Shown: piece after piece, positions 1-11,907 of the stretch | How positions within the stretch are numbered: position 1 is the stretch's first letter | Layout: every line of letters starts with the position of its first letter | Assembly: GCF_003286085.1 (NCBI RefSeq) | Contig: NW_020825298.1 | Coordinates: 11,780,001 to 11,844,000, forward strand | Direction of reading: 5' to 3' | Source: Drosophila persimilis | Lineage: Eukaryota > Arthropoda > Insecta > Diptera > Drosophilidae | DNA: 64,000 bases | Notes under the pieces: generated by a model | Seen by the model: the letters and a program-made list of their open reading frames with translations, nothing else | Databases searched by the model: none | Told to the model about the DNA's origin: nothing | Made by a program: the position numbers and the translations under genes

Positions 1-1500
1 GAAGCGGTAGAAGAGGGAACAGAAAAGAAAAAGGAAAACAAAACTTACGAAAAAATAATTTCGAGTGAGTAGTTGGTTAGAGGGAGAGGGAGTGAAGAAG
101 AGGAGCGAGAGAGAGGGGTAAAAAGAATCCAGCAAATCAAGCTCATGAATGCATTCAGATTCAGGCACTCAATGGTATATTTGGATAAGGTGTGACATTA
201 CTGTGTGGTTCCTTTTTGTCTATGTTGTTCACTCCATCATCCATCATAATTGCATCCAGTGAGTGGGACCAATAGAATAGGTTACTACCCCAAGAGTCCA
301 TTATGTCAATGCCCCACCCTATTTTCATTTATCTTGCATTCCTCTTCTACCTCGCTGCTGCTCCTGGGCTCTGTGGGTTTCTGATCTTCTCTTCCCTCTG
401 CCTGCCTGCAGCTGAGATAAAACATTGGAATTTCTCACACACACACACACACACACCCATGTACATGTACATTTGTTGCTACTGTGATTCTCCTTTGAAG
501 TTTGTTTTCCTTTTCCTCGTTTTTTTTTGTAGTTTTACTACTGCTGCCTTTTTGTTTTTGGCTTTGCGAATGGGTTTCTTTCTTTTCTTTTTCGAGCGGT
601 CATAGATGTAACTGTAACAGTGTGTGTGTGTTTGTGTGCATCTGTGTGGTATTTTCTGTTCCCCCCCTGCCCCTAACCAACTGTTGGAGCTACTAACTAT
701 CATGAAAACGTCGCATTCCAATCTCAAATCTCAGTGGGAGATACACACACAGACACAGCACTGGCTCTCGCTCTCCCTCTCTCTGGTTTTCGTTAAGTGA
801 GACTGCCAACGGTCTTCGTTCAGTTTCAGTCTCAACGATGGGTTCGCTCTGCTCTGACTTCGAATTGTTCAATACAAATTATTGAGTTATTTCTATACCC
901 ACTTTTTCCACCGGTTAAAGCAACAATCATAGAATTATTATATTAATCCCATGTTTGAGATAGGTAAACATCCGACACAAGCTAGCAGAGACCCTTCGCT
1001 GAGTTTTTAACACCTGAAACATTTATACCTTGCGTTCACAGGCACACACTTGACGAAACGATCTACGAGAGAGAGAGAGCGCAAAGAAACCTATTATCTT
1101 CGTACCATGGTTTCATTCGAAATTTTTACCAACTCAAAAAAATATACCTTGCGCTCACAGGCACACAGAGAGATCCTATTTCTTCGTTCAATCGAGAGAG
1201 ATACTCTCACGACCGCTCTCTCGCTCTCGTTGGTTTGACGCTGATTGAGTTTATTGAGATTTTTTCCACCATAGTCACCATCAAACCTGAAAAAAGTAGT
1301 GTCGAATCCAATGGATTCTGGCACCACTGAAATTCTTTGAAATTTTGACGTCGAAAGCTTCGTTCAGCTTGCGTTACGAGTCTCGCAGCGGTCTCAACAC
1401 TCGCTCGCCTGCGTGTGCTCGCACACAGACACTGCCACAAGGTGCGCACAGATACAGATACAGCTCAACAGCTCCACAGCTCTACAGCTCCGAGTGGAGT
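1..1500. other. Intergenic / upstream region of ex, no gene seen
   Basis: No supported coding region. It holds a CA microsatellite (about 436-456), pyrimidine- and GAGA-rich runs, and a diverged tandem duplication at about 1025-1167. Several TCAGT initiator-like strings occur (around 820 and at 1501), so transcription of the downstream leader exon probably starts in or just after this stretch. The short open frames here are microsatellite or low-complexity products. Confidence 0.6.
1025..1167 (+). repeat. Diverged tandem duplication upstream of ex leader
   Basis: A 24-bp unit starting ATACCTTGCG occurs at 1025-1048 and, with one T-to-C change, at 1144-1167, 119 bp apart. Each copy is followed by GAGA-type repeats and then by a CCTATT...TCTTCGT string, so the duplicated unit seems to be about 119 bp with later divergence. 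Confidence 0.75.
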
Positions 1501-2464
1501 TCAGTTTTCGCCCCACGATCAGACAGAAACAGAGTCTCGAGTCTCGAGTGCAGTGTGTGCTTCGCGTTTCGGTTACGATTTGGGGAACGGAACTCGGACT
1601 CAGATTCGGATTCGTTTACGTTTACGGGTTTGAATTACAAGAGAAAAGCTTTTGCTACCGATTTTTGTTGGTGTGTTTAACTAGTGTGTTGTTTACGAAC
1701 AACCTCCGGCCGAAAATTCCAGATATCGCGCGGACCCGACACAATCAAAGCCCATACAATACAATCCACTACACTACAATCCTACAATACAAAATACAAT
1801 CCCCACAATCCAATAAAATCCAATCCAAAAGTTGGCGCTGGTCAAAATCGAGCCCCAGCAACAGCCCCACCAAGCAAACGGCATTCTTTCGCGCAACAAC
1901 AACAAAAACGTAACCGACTTGAGCGAGAGAGCTGACGTCCGCGCTCTCTTTCCCACTCTCTCTCACTCTAGCGCACACTGCTTTCGCGTGTGTGTGTGTG
2001 TGTGCATCTGTGCGAGCGCGCGCGTGTGAGTGAATTTTGATTAAAACGTAGTGTGCTCGTGCTCCCCCTCTCTCTCTCTTTCTCTTTGGCGCCCACAAGT
2101 GCGGCCTGGAATGCGTTGACTGCGCAGTCGCAGCGCGCGATTTGAAGAGGTCAGGCAGCCGCAGCAACAACAAAACCAGCAACAGCAGCAGCAAAAATAA
2201 AACACAGTTTGGTGGCATTTGAAAAAAAAAACAACGCAAAAGTGTGAACAAATCAGTGAAGAAAAGTATAAGAAGAAGCAGCTGGCAGCTGGGGAGAGTC
2301 AAAGAAAGCTAAAGATAAAAACTAAACTCTCAATTTTTGTGGATTACGCGGCAGCAGAGCAGCGGAAAAACAGCAGCAAATAAAAGCAGAAACAACAACG
2401 AAAACCCGAGACAATATGCCGACAACGACTGCAGCGGCGAACGTTGTCATCGGCAGTGCATAAG
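1501..2464 (+). other. ex: Probable 5' non-coding leader exon of ex
   Basis: This stretch has the look of a Drosophila 5' UTR: A-rich, with CAG/CAA runs, ending in a strong splice donor (AAG|GTAAGA, exon end 2464). A TCAGTTTTCG initiator-like string lies at 1501. There is no long open frame; the last AUG opens a 15-codon uORF (2416-2463). The next + strand splice acceptor leading into coding sequence is at 9520-9521, before the ex start codon. Assignment to ex rests on strand and position; the exact transcription start is not determined. Confidence 0.5.
2416..2463 (+). CDS. Short uORF in ex leader exon
   Basis: The frame runs from ATG at 2416 to TAA at 2461-2463: 15 codons rich in Thr and Ala. 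Its context is ACAATATG (A at -3 relative to the ATG is not optimal but is acceptable). The stop codon sits one base before the splice donor, so the whole uORF is kept in the leader exon. It could dampen translation of Expanded; nothing shows that the peptide itself has a function. Confidence 0.4.
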   Translation: MPTTTAAANVVIGSA

Positions 2465-5400
2465 GTAAGACGGAGGAAAACATTGAAAGAGATCGGAAGA
2501 GGGATAGAAAGAGTCCCTCTTTAGTAACGGCATAGTGGGACAGGGAGGACAACGGTTTCTCCCAAATGTGGACTCATTCCTCTGAAATTTTAATGACTCC
2601 CGCGACGACCCACTCATAAAGCAAACAAAACAAATTCTCTTATCTCCAGCCCCAAGAAATGTACCGAGCCCCGCACCGAACCATAAAATCGCCAACGTCC
2701 AACCGACGATTGCCAAACTGTTGTTGTTTTTGTTCTTTCTCTTACCTTCGAATTGTGCAATTAACCCATTTCGTACCCCAAATATCAGATGTCGCTCAGG
2801 GTTTGGGTTTGAATTTTGATCCGCCCCAAAGGGGGGCAAACCGAAGAAAATTGCCAAAGAATTTCAAGAATTGTAATTTGGAAGAGGTAGAAGAGGAAGG
2901 AAATTTTTGCGGACGATATTAGATGTGGAATAGATTTGGCGGTTAAAGGGGTTTCCAGATGTAAGAAAATGGCTTATATATAGAAGGGCTATAGTACGTC
3001 TAAAGTTCATCTTTGATAGAGAATCATCTCCCTGACAATGAACTCAAAAATTACTGAGCGGGGCTGAAGCTTCCCCCCTCCTATAAAGGATAGAGGGCTA
3101 ATAAATAGCCTTGCTTATCGGCACAGGTGAGTGGCTGGGGACACTGTTGATTGAGTGGAAACCGATCGACAGCGGAACTGAGAGACGATTAGGTGGAAAT
3201 CAATCGTAAGTAGAACCCAATCTCGGAACTCTGTCTCCGGGTGTTGCGTGGCAGAGAGCACCAGCGCCAGCAGGAACCAGAAATCGGAGATCTGTAAACA
3301 AATAATCGGTTGTACGTAATCCGTAAGACGGTTTTCCGCTCAGACATCTCGAATGGAAAGATAAGCAAATGGAAATGGAAGTGGGTGGGGGGCAAAACAC
3401 ACGCTAAGCGGTTAATCGTTAAACGATTCTGCCACCAAAACTGATATGAGTAACTGTATATCAATATAAATAGTTATCTGTATCTGTATCCGTATCGGTA
3501 CATGTACATCATGTGTATTGTATGTCATAGCTGTTGTTGTCATTGTTTTGTGGTTTCCGATTGAGTCTCTGGTGAGACATCTCCATCTGCGAGTGTACGC
3601 GTATCTCGTATCTATATCTCTCCATCACACTTGACCTCAGGCAATGGGCTTTGCATTGAAATCGACTACAGCGACAGCCACAGCCACAAAATAATACTTG
3701 AAATAAAAATAATAATTTCGTAAACCGAAATTCCTTCACGCACTCAATATGCGTATGTACATAAATTTCAGTTGTTTTTCAACAATTCAAGCAATTAAAA
3801 TGTACAACAAATTAAACAAATTTTGAATGACAATCGGTGTCGAGTCGCGTCGAGGCTACGAGAGACCCAATCGCAATAGTTTTGGCTTAACGGCCCCCTC
3901 TTTGATTAGAGTAGAGCACAAATCGACTGCCAGATGACCTGTAAAAAACAAATCAAACTGAAAAAAACACACAAGAGGAGAATGGTAATGGTAATGCAAT
4001 CTGCTTCTATGAGGGATGCAAGAAAGGATTCCTAATGGAATATTCTGAGAGAAGAGACCTAGATCCACTTGGACTTGAACTTTTTAAATCCTTTAGAATA
4101 TTTCAATTACATTTTCGATACCACTAAATCTTAGAATTCTCTCAGTTTATGTTCCCAGAATAAAGGGTTTTTTCCAAATTGACAAACACGCGTCATGCGA
4201 TAGTGCCGCTCGGTTGTTTTTTGTTTTTGCCTTGAATTCGCGGTTTGGTCTAGATAAATGGGTAGATAGATCGATAGGATATAGATATGTGTTTAGATAT
4301 ATCATTAATCGATAGAAAAAGCATCGTATGACCAAAGCAGTCTCCTAATTCCTGCACTGCTCCTCTTTCTAATAAACAAATCACCTATACACCCCATAGC
4401 TGGGCCTCTGAATTTTCCAGGGTGTGAGCATAGTTTCGCACGCCTTCCATTTGGCATGCGGCACACGTTGCCGCTGCTGTTGCCCCAAGCTTCAAAGCTC
4501 CAAGTGCTTGCTGGGCTCTGCTCTCATTGCGGAGGCCATCGCCATCGCTCTATTGCCACCACCGCCACCGCCTCCACCTGCGTTAGGTGTGCCTGTGCCT
4601 CCAAGTCTATCTGCCTCGAGACGTGTGCGCTGTTTTCTTTGGCCCAAAGCTTCCCTTACCCTCGTCTCTCTCGCTCCCTCTCTAAATGTCTGCCACTTGC
4701 TGATCATCATTATAGTCATGATCATGATGAGCGGCAGACTTATCGCATTGGGGGACATTTCGCGCATTTCAAAGACACACCAAATGGTGTGCGTGTGTGT
4801 GTTTGTGTGTGTGCGTGTGTATGTTTGGGCCATAACTGGCACAACAAGTGGAATTTTGGCCGGAATTTGCCGCTGTTTGGTTTTGGCTTTGGCTCTTTTT
4901 AAGTTTCTTTGGCGGCTGCCTCTTCGTTTTCTCCATGTTTTTCGATTTTGGAAGTTTGTCTGGCAAAAGAAGACGCCGAGTTATTTGCGCGATTTGATGG
5001 CTCATAATCACAGGCATACAAAAGTCAGCTTTGAAGTCCAAAGCCAAAGCCAAAGCCTCAAAGCCCCAAAGCCTCATTTGCCTGAGCCACACCCCTGTTT
5101 GGAATGATACTTGTGGGTCGCAATGACGCGCATCCGCTGTCACTGGCGATCAGCGTGTGAAAATGCCACCAAACTAAGGCAAACCTCCACTGGAACGGAG
5201 CAACTGAACTATTTACTGACGCCAGCTCTATGCCGTTCAATCGTCGTTCTATCGGTAATTAAAAAAAGCCCAGACGCACGTATACGTAGAACCCGCTTTG
5301 GATCCCAGAGTTCGCTTGTGGTCCGGCCTGTCTGGCGGACTCATGAGCAAAATATTCCACGTCAAAAGTTACCGCTCGTCGTCATTCATTAGCTGCGAGA

Positions 5401-8400
5401 GAGAGCCGCTAGATCTGCGAGAGAGCGGGGCTCCAAACACTTTCAATAGAATTCGAATCCAGTTTAAGAGCCCCACTCGGGTGCTGGAGCACTCCGCTCT
5501 GGTCTGCTTTGGACTCTGTTTTCTGATTAAAATGTGAGAGGAGTGGCTCGCCACGAAGTTTGCCATGAGAACTGCTTACACATATTGGAACTATCTATAC
5601 GAACAGGTGGATACTTCTTTGATAGAGAGATCAGTGTAGATCAATGGGATCACGAACGAAAGATCTGTTATTTGTATTCTCTTTTACCAAAGAAAGATTC
5701 TCACAGTTTCTGCAGAGATCTATCTATGATCTACACAGAGAAATGCGCCATCTTTCGTCGGGCATCTTTCCCAGAGATTGAACAAGCTCTGCAACCCCAT
5801 TGATCAGTGATCGATTCGATTCTATGATCCTTAGAGATCATCATTCCTTCATCCTACAATCGTACTGATTACTGCCTATCAATGCAGATAAGAAATGATC
5901 ATTTAATCTCTGTAAAACACTCTCCTCAAAAGCCTCTCTGTTAATCTCCCAGATCTTACAGTGGAATCTACTATTTCTTCATTTATTGCACACATATTTT
6001 ATTGTCGCATTCCTTCGCATTCGCATTCGCCTTCGCTCGACTTTACGATCGTTTATTTTCAGTTGTTTATTGATCAGATCGCGCCAAATGGGTTTTTTTT
6101 TGCTAAGATCACGATCCTCTAATACTGTCGTGTGATCTATCTAAGATATCTAAGATCTTTATTGGTAGCATCTCTCGGATCGAGTGAGTCTCTCACTGGC
6201 ATTCCACACTCTGCTGTGCAGATTTTAACGATCGCTTACACTCGAATGTTTATGGATCGGTGGGGCAGTGGCAGTGGAGTATCAGTGGCATTCCGCAATG
6301 AAATCCATATGGATATTTTTCTGTTTCCGATTCAGCATTTCAATGAACGGAGAAGGGGTGCCGTGGGGGGCGGGGACAGACTGCACATGCGGTTAAATCG
6401 TTTATATCGTTTATATCGTAGGGCCCTCGGCCCGTACTCTTCGATCTCCGATCTCTGATCGAATGTTCGTTCGACTTGGGGACTTGGGGACAAACACACA
6501 CACACACGCCCCGCCACAGAATGAGCTCAGTGCAATGGCATGCATTGCAATCGATGGGGAGGGGGGAGACTGGGGGCTGCAGAGGGAGACTTGTGCTGTC
6601 GCTGCACAACGTGGCGTATGCGCAATGTCGCTTTGTCTCTTTTTCTCTTTGGGCTTTGCTGTGACAGCAGAAAAAGCATTTATTTTTCGCGGCCTGGCGC
6701 CAGAGACACACACCACACACATTTCGCAGCAGAGCCCGTGGGATATTTATTGCTCTCTCTCTCTCTCTCTCTGTATCTCTCCCCCGCTCTTTCTCTCTCT
6801 GCATTCCACGGGTGTACGTACCTCTCCGCTTTCCAGATACTTTATCATCTGGGTTTTTGGTATTTATTGCCATTTGCTAATTGCTGATTAGCGTGTCTGC
6901 CTGCCAGCCTGCCTGCCCCCCTCTCTCCCTCTCCCTCTCTGTCTCTCACTCTGTGTCTTTCTATCGCTCCACTTGGAGCTTCGCCGCTTCTTTGCCGCAT
7001 TTTTTAATTGCCCCACAAACACCTGATAGCCCCCCCTCCCCCCTTCTCGCAAACTGCCTTCTCCTGAGTTGACTTTAATAATTAGCAACGTCTTTTCTCG
7101 GCTTCTCCTTCCCGCTCTCATTAGCCATTGGAATGCGGATAATTTGTTGCTATGATTGAAATTGTTAAATGCTTTTAATTTGTTTGCATTTTAAATTAAA
7201 AAAGCAAGCGTTGCCTACCTCTGCTTGCCGGCTCAAACGATGGCGGGGAGGAAGGGGCCCACTGGGGCTATCGATGGGGCCACTGACTCATCCCCATCCA
7301 ACCAGATCGCCTACTGCTCAATGATCGTGCGATGATCTTGAGGGGATTGGGTTCGGACTGGGGCGACTCATTGATCGTTTATTTTTGTCATTGCCTCTTA
7401 GATTATATAATGGCTGTGGCTTATGGGGGAAGATCGGGGAAAGATCGATTTGGCTTCAATTAAAATAATCCACGACATGTTCCCATTGATTGATGCCATT
7501 GATCAGTCAAGGCAATCAGTGATCCACTGGCCAACACTTCCGGAGAAATCTCTTAGCAATCTCTTTGCTGTTTAATCGATCTTTCTCATTAGAGATCATT
7601 TCCCGAAGAATCTCTGAGGCATTCCCCTAATTAGTTTAATCAAATTCATGATTATTTGTAAAAGAAAACAAAAGGCATTGATGCTTACTTATGGAGTTTC
7701 TCTGATTAAGAAAGGAAAGATCATCTATGATCATCCCGCACCCGCTAAAATGGATCATCATTAAGGTTAAGGATAGCCTATCGAGTTTTCTTTCAAGAAC
7801 TTTACTTCTATGATCACCTATGATCTCTTCTATGATCATCTATGGTCAGATTTACAATAAACCAACTAGTTGCTTGCTTCATCGACCACTTGCATGATTA
7901 TTTCTAGTATAATTTCTATTGAATATTCCAGAAAATCGAAGCCTGAGGAGCACTATTTGTAAAAGATTACTAATCTTTTCTATTACTTATTCGATCACTC
8001 ACTTAGTCCCTAGGATTCTATGATCATCTATGATCGTTTTTTTTAGCACAGAACAAACAAACTCTTGCTTATATGATCACTCACTTACAAGTAGCTCCCA
8101 GTGATCGCATAGTAATATCTTTAGTGGCTTACTTTTTGTTGTCTCTCCCATAAATTCCTCAGTAATAAGTCAATCTTCAAGCATATTAGAGATCTGGAAT
8201 TCCAATTCTCGTTTCGTAATCAGCCACAAAGCTCCCGCCAGAGACAGAGCCAGAGCCAGAGACCGAGCCAGTTCTGTGGATCGCTCATGGAAATCGGCTT
8301 AAGATATAATTGCTTTTCAAGAGCTCTGTTTTTTTGTTTTTTGTTTTTTGTTGTCTTTTCGGTAGGTAGGGGAGGGATCGGATTGGATCTGTATTCCCAG

Positions 8401-9521
8401 TGGAATATTCTGTGGTTTCTAATTTATGTCAAATGCAGGCTTTGATTGATGATCGTTTTTGGGAATGGAAACGGAGGTAGTGCTGCTGGTGGATGTGGAT
8501 GCCGATCATATATTTATGGAAGTCAGGGCGGTTCTTCGTCTGTCTGCGTCTCTCGTCTCTCCCTACTCCGACTGCGACTCTGGGACTTGACTCTGAATAA
8601 ATTTATGGAACATTTGAAATTTATTAGACACAGAAAATGCGCCAATATTGAAATTTATGCGTCTCTCTCTCTGCGCCACAAAAAATGTTGGTAGAAAGAA
8701 ACTATAGTCTCTGGATCTGGCTCTGGCTCTGGCGTCGCTACAAAAAGTTGATTTGATTCGATTTGATTTTAATTTATGCATAAAATACTTTTCTTTCATC
8801 AAGAGGCCAGTTTTTCGGTCGTTCGCTGCCATGGAACTTTCTTTAACTGAATTTTAATAATTTTATGCGCAACGCATCTTGGGGATGTGGGGATCGGATC
8901 GGATGGGATGGAATGGGATGGGATGGGGTGTTGGTGTTCCACAGATAGACAGACAGAGAGAGAGAGAGAGAGAGAAACAGAGAGGGAGTTGTGGCTGCCA
9001 CGCACGCACTGGCCTTCGCAGTCCACTGGCCCGCTCGCTAATCAAGTTTGTCGCCTAAGTCTTTCGTTATTGATTGGTGAAATTGTTCGGCAGTCAAAGA
9101 GCGGGCCACAAGAGCGGCAGCGGCAGCGGGCGCCGCCGCCATTTCCATCGTCTGGGGCGGCTCCAGCGGCCTCCATTTTGGCCCGAAAGAATGCCTTATA
9201 GACTCCTAAGCCGATCTGATCGCTATTTGATGGTAGATTTATCTACGGAATGCGTTGGTATTTCTTGCGATTAGTTCTGCCACGAAATGTGGAGAGAGAT
9301 TTTCGTGTTTAGTATCTTTTAAATGGTATTTAGCGCAAGGAAAATCACTATTATTAAATCAGTCTTACCCGAGCTACTGCCTCACACCTTGTGCAGCTTA
9401 TCCTGTCATTATCTTCCTTATATTTAGTACCATTAGTTTTAGATTCGAGTTACTTGAATATTGAACAGTTTTGCAAAATCCGTAAATATTCACAAATATT
9501 CTCTGATCTGTGTTCTTCCAG
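2465..9521 (+). other. ex: ex intron 1 (about 7 kb), regulatory content
   Basis: The intron is bounded by donor GTAAGA at 2465 and acceptor TTCTTCCAG ending at 9521. No coding segment is supported. It contains CT/GA and GT microsatellites (for example near 4790-4820, 6750-6790 and 8955-8975), two dense GATC-motif blocks (5590-6460 and 7300-8110), and several TGGAATG/CATTCCA strings of the type bound by TEAD/Scalloped factors. A large first intron is where control elements of this growth regulator would be expected, but no enhancer can be proved from sequence alone. Confidence 0.55.
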
Positions 9522-9567
9522 CAAACGTATTTCCAACGTGCGCGCTGTATACGGAAAATGATGCAGC

Positions 9568-11876
9568 ATGCGAGCATTTTGCACCGTCAGCGCGCCCCTG
9601 GAAGTATGCGCGTCCTCAGCCGAGCAACTGTCACCAGGCTCGCGATTCCTGGCCCTGAGGTGAGCAACCCATGCCCCATGCATTCAACCATAAGTATATA
9701 TCATATATGTATGTTTTTGCAGACTTCTGGGGCAACAGCAGCAGCCGAAAACCCTGTACTTCCTAGTCGATGCCAAGAGCCGGGTACGAGAGGTCTACAC
9801 GCAGACATGTCTGCACTTTGCCACGCAGGGTATGCTGGACACCGAACTGTTCGGTCTGGCAGTGCTCATAGGTAAGATATGCACGAGTATATGGCCTATG
9901 GATGGAATTTATCCAGCGGATGGTAGCTAGAGATGCAGTTGGAGGGGGGCACCATAGTTTGGAGTAGCCAAATGCCAGGCGATAAGGCATGAAAAATACA
10001 ACTAATAAACATAAACCAGTCTTCTTTTAAAAGCTGCTCATCATCATCATCATCATGATCGTCGTCGTCGTCGTCATCCTCATCCTCATCGTCATCGTCA
10101 GCTTCTAGACCCAGTCTTCAGTTCTTTAGATCTTCAGTTCTTCATTCCTCACTCTCGCCAGTCTTCAGTCTTCGGCTGCAGATCTGGAGTGTAGAATGAA
10201 GAGTATAGAACAGAGAGCAGAGCAGCAGAGAGCCTGCCGCCGCCTGCTGCTCCTTCGATCTGCCAAAACACATAAAAATACCAACACAACAGAGCAACAG
10301 CACAACACACAAAAAAATGGCACATAAAATGAACAAAAAGCCAGAGGAACGCGTCGCCTTCATGGCGAACAAACAATTTCAGAGCCAAAAGCAGGAACAA
10401 CCCGGGAACGGGGCCGCAGAGCGGGGAACTGGAAAGGGGAACCCATGGGGAGATCGGGGATCGCGAATCAAGGACCGGGAGGGAACTGGGGAACAGGGAA
10501 CAGACACAAGACGCGTGTTCAGTAATTCAGGTAGCCGTCGCGCGTTGCATTAACACAAACGAATCGAACGACAGGCAGCGGCAGTGGCAGCGGCAGCGGC
10601 AGCGGCAGCAGCATGCGGCATGAGGCATGCGGCAGCAGAGGAGGAGGCGGCTTCGAGGATGGAGGACGGATGGAGAACCAGAGCCACATCCAAAGCCTGG
10701 TCTGGTCCGCAGAGGCTGAGGAGCATAGCAGGGCAGCAGACATCGTGTTTGGCATTGGCCTCCCGCTCCCTCCTCCTCCTCCTCATCCTCCGCAGATATA
10801 TGCGTTCTCCAAAGAAAGAGATAGAGAGAGAGAGAGAAGAGCAAACGAGAAAGGAGGAGAGTTCTTATTTTTGATTTGATCGAAAGTCGAATTGCAAAAT
10901 GCTCTCAAAAATTAAGATGAAATATGAAATATCTAGAGCTAGGAAAAGAAATAAGTACAGGGGAATATTCAAAACTGAAAGGGAACTAAAGGATTTTCAA
11001 TCCCTAAGATCTCCAGATTGCAATCCGTACACTTCTATTCTTGTGGAATCCAGAAAATAAAATATTATCGGATTAAAAGCCAATGAGATGGACCTATAGC
11101 ATCGATAGATGATTTGCAAATGGGATTATGGATATGATATTCAACAGAATATTGTTTATAGTATTAGAATTGAAAATCCCGATACCTTTATCATATTTCT
11201 CCAACAATATCCTCCCTGAATTCTATGAAAATTTCGAGCGATTCGGCATGGGGACAGGGAATAATATTAGAGTTGGGTTTAGATTTTGACAACAAAATGA
11301 AGATAGGAATGGCAATATATAGAAGCAGAGAAATGTATAGACGAAAACTCTTAAATTCTTCAAAATTTCTTTCTACATTTTCCTGTTCTGGACTCTCAAG
11401 AATTTTCCTATACCCTTCGATTCCTTTGGGTAGAGCAAAGCCCAAGAACACAACACGTAAATTTTCGAATCTGGTTGGCATCAATTTCGTGGCAAGAGGC
11501 ACCGAAAGAGCGAGAGAGAGAGAGAGAGAGTTGGTAAAGAGGAGCAAGCAGGGAAGTTGCCTCAACATCTTCAGCAAAGAATTTGGTATGCAGTTTGAAG
11601 TTGGAGTCGCTGCTGGAGCTGGAGCTGGGGCTGGGGCTGGAACTTGTAGCAGGGGATGGTGGATAGAGGATGGGCATGCCAACGTCCTCGTCTTTGAAGG
11701 CAAGAAGAAGAGGCCAGAGATGTGGCAGAAGGGGGGAGGGGGGAGGGGGAGAAGAACAGGCGGAAGAGGCAGCAGAAACAGGCAGGAGGAGGAGGAATGG
11801 AGAACCAGCAGAGGATTCCTCTGGCTCAACTATGAAATTGGCAGTTTGCATTCTGCATTCTGCATCCCAGTGTCCA

Positions 11877-11907
<31 letters not shown>

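Noticed and set aside
1769-2302. 177-codon minus-strand ORF over the ex leader
   Set aside because: Leu-rich frame created by the complement of CAG/CAA and CA repeats; the + strand leader exon explains the sequence.
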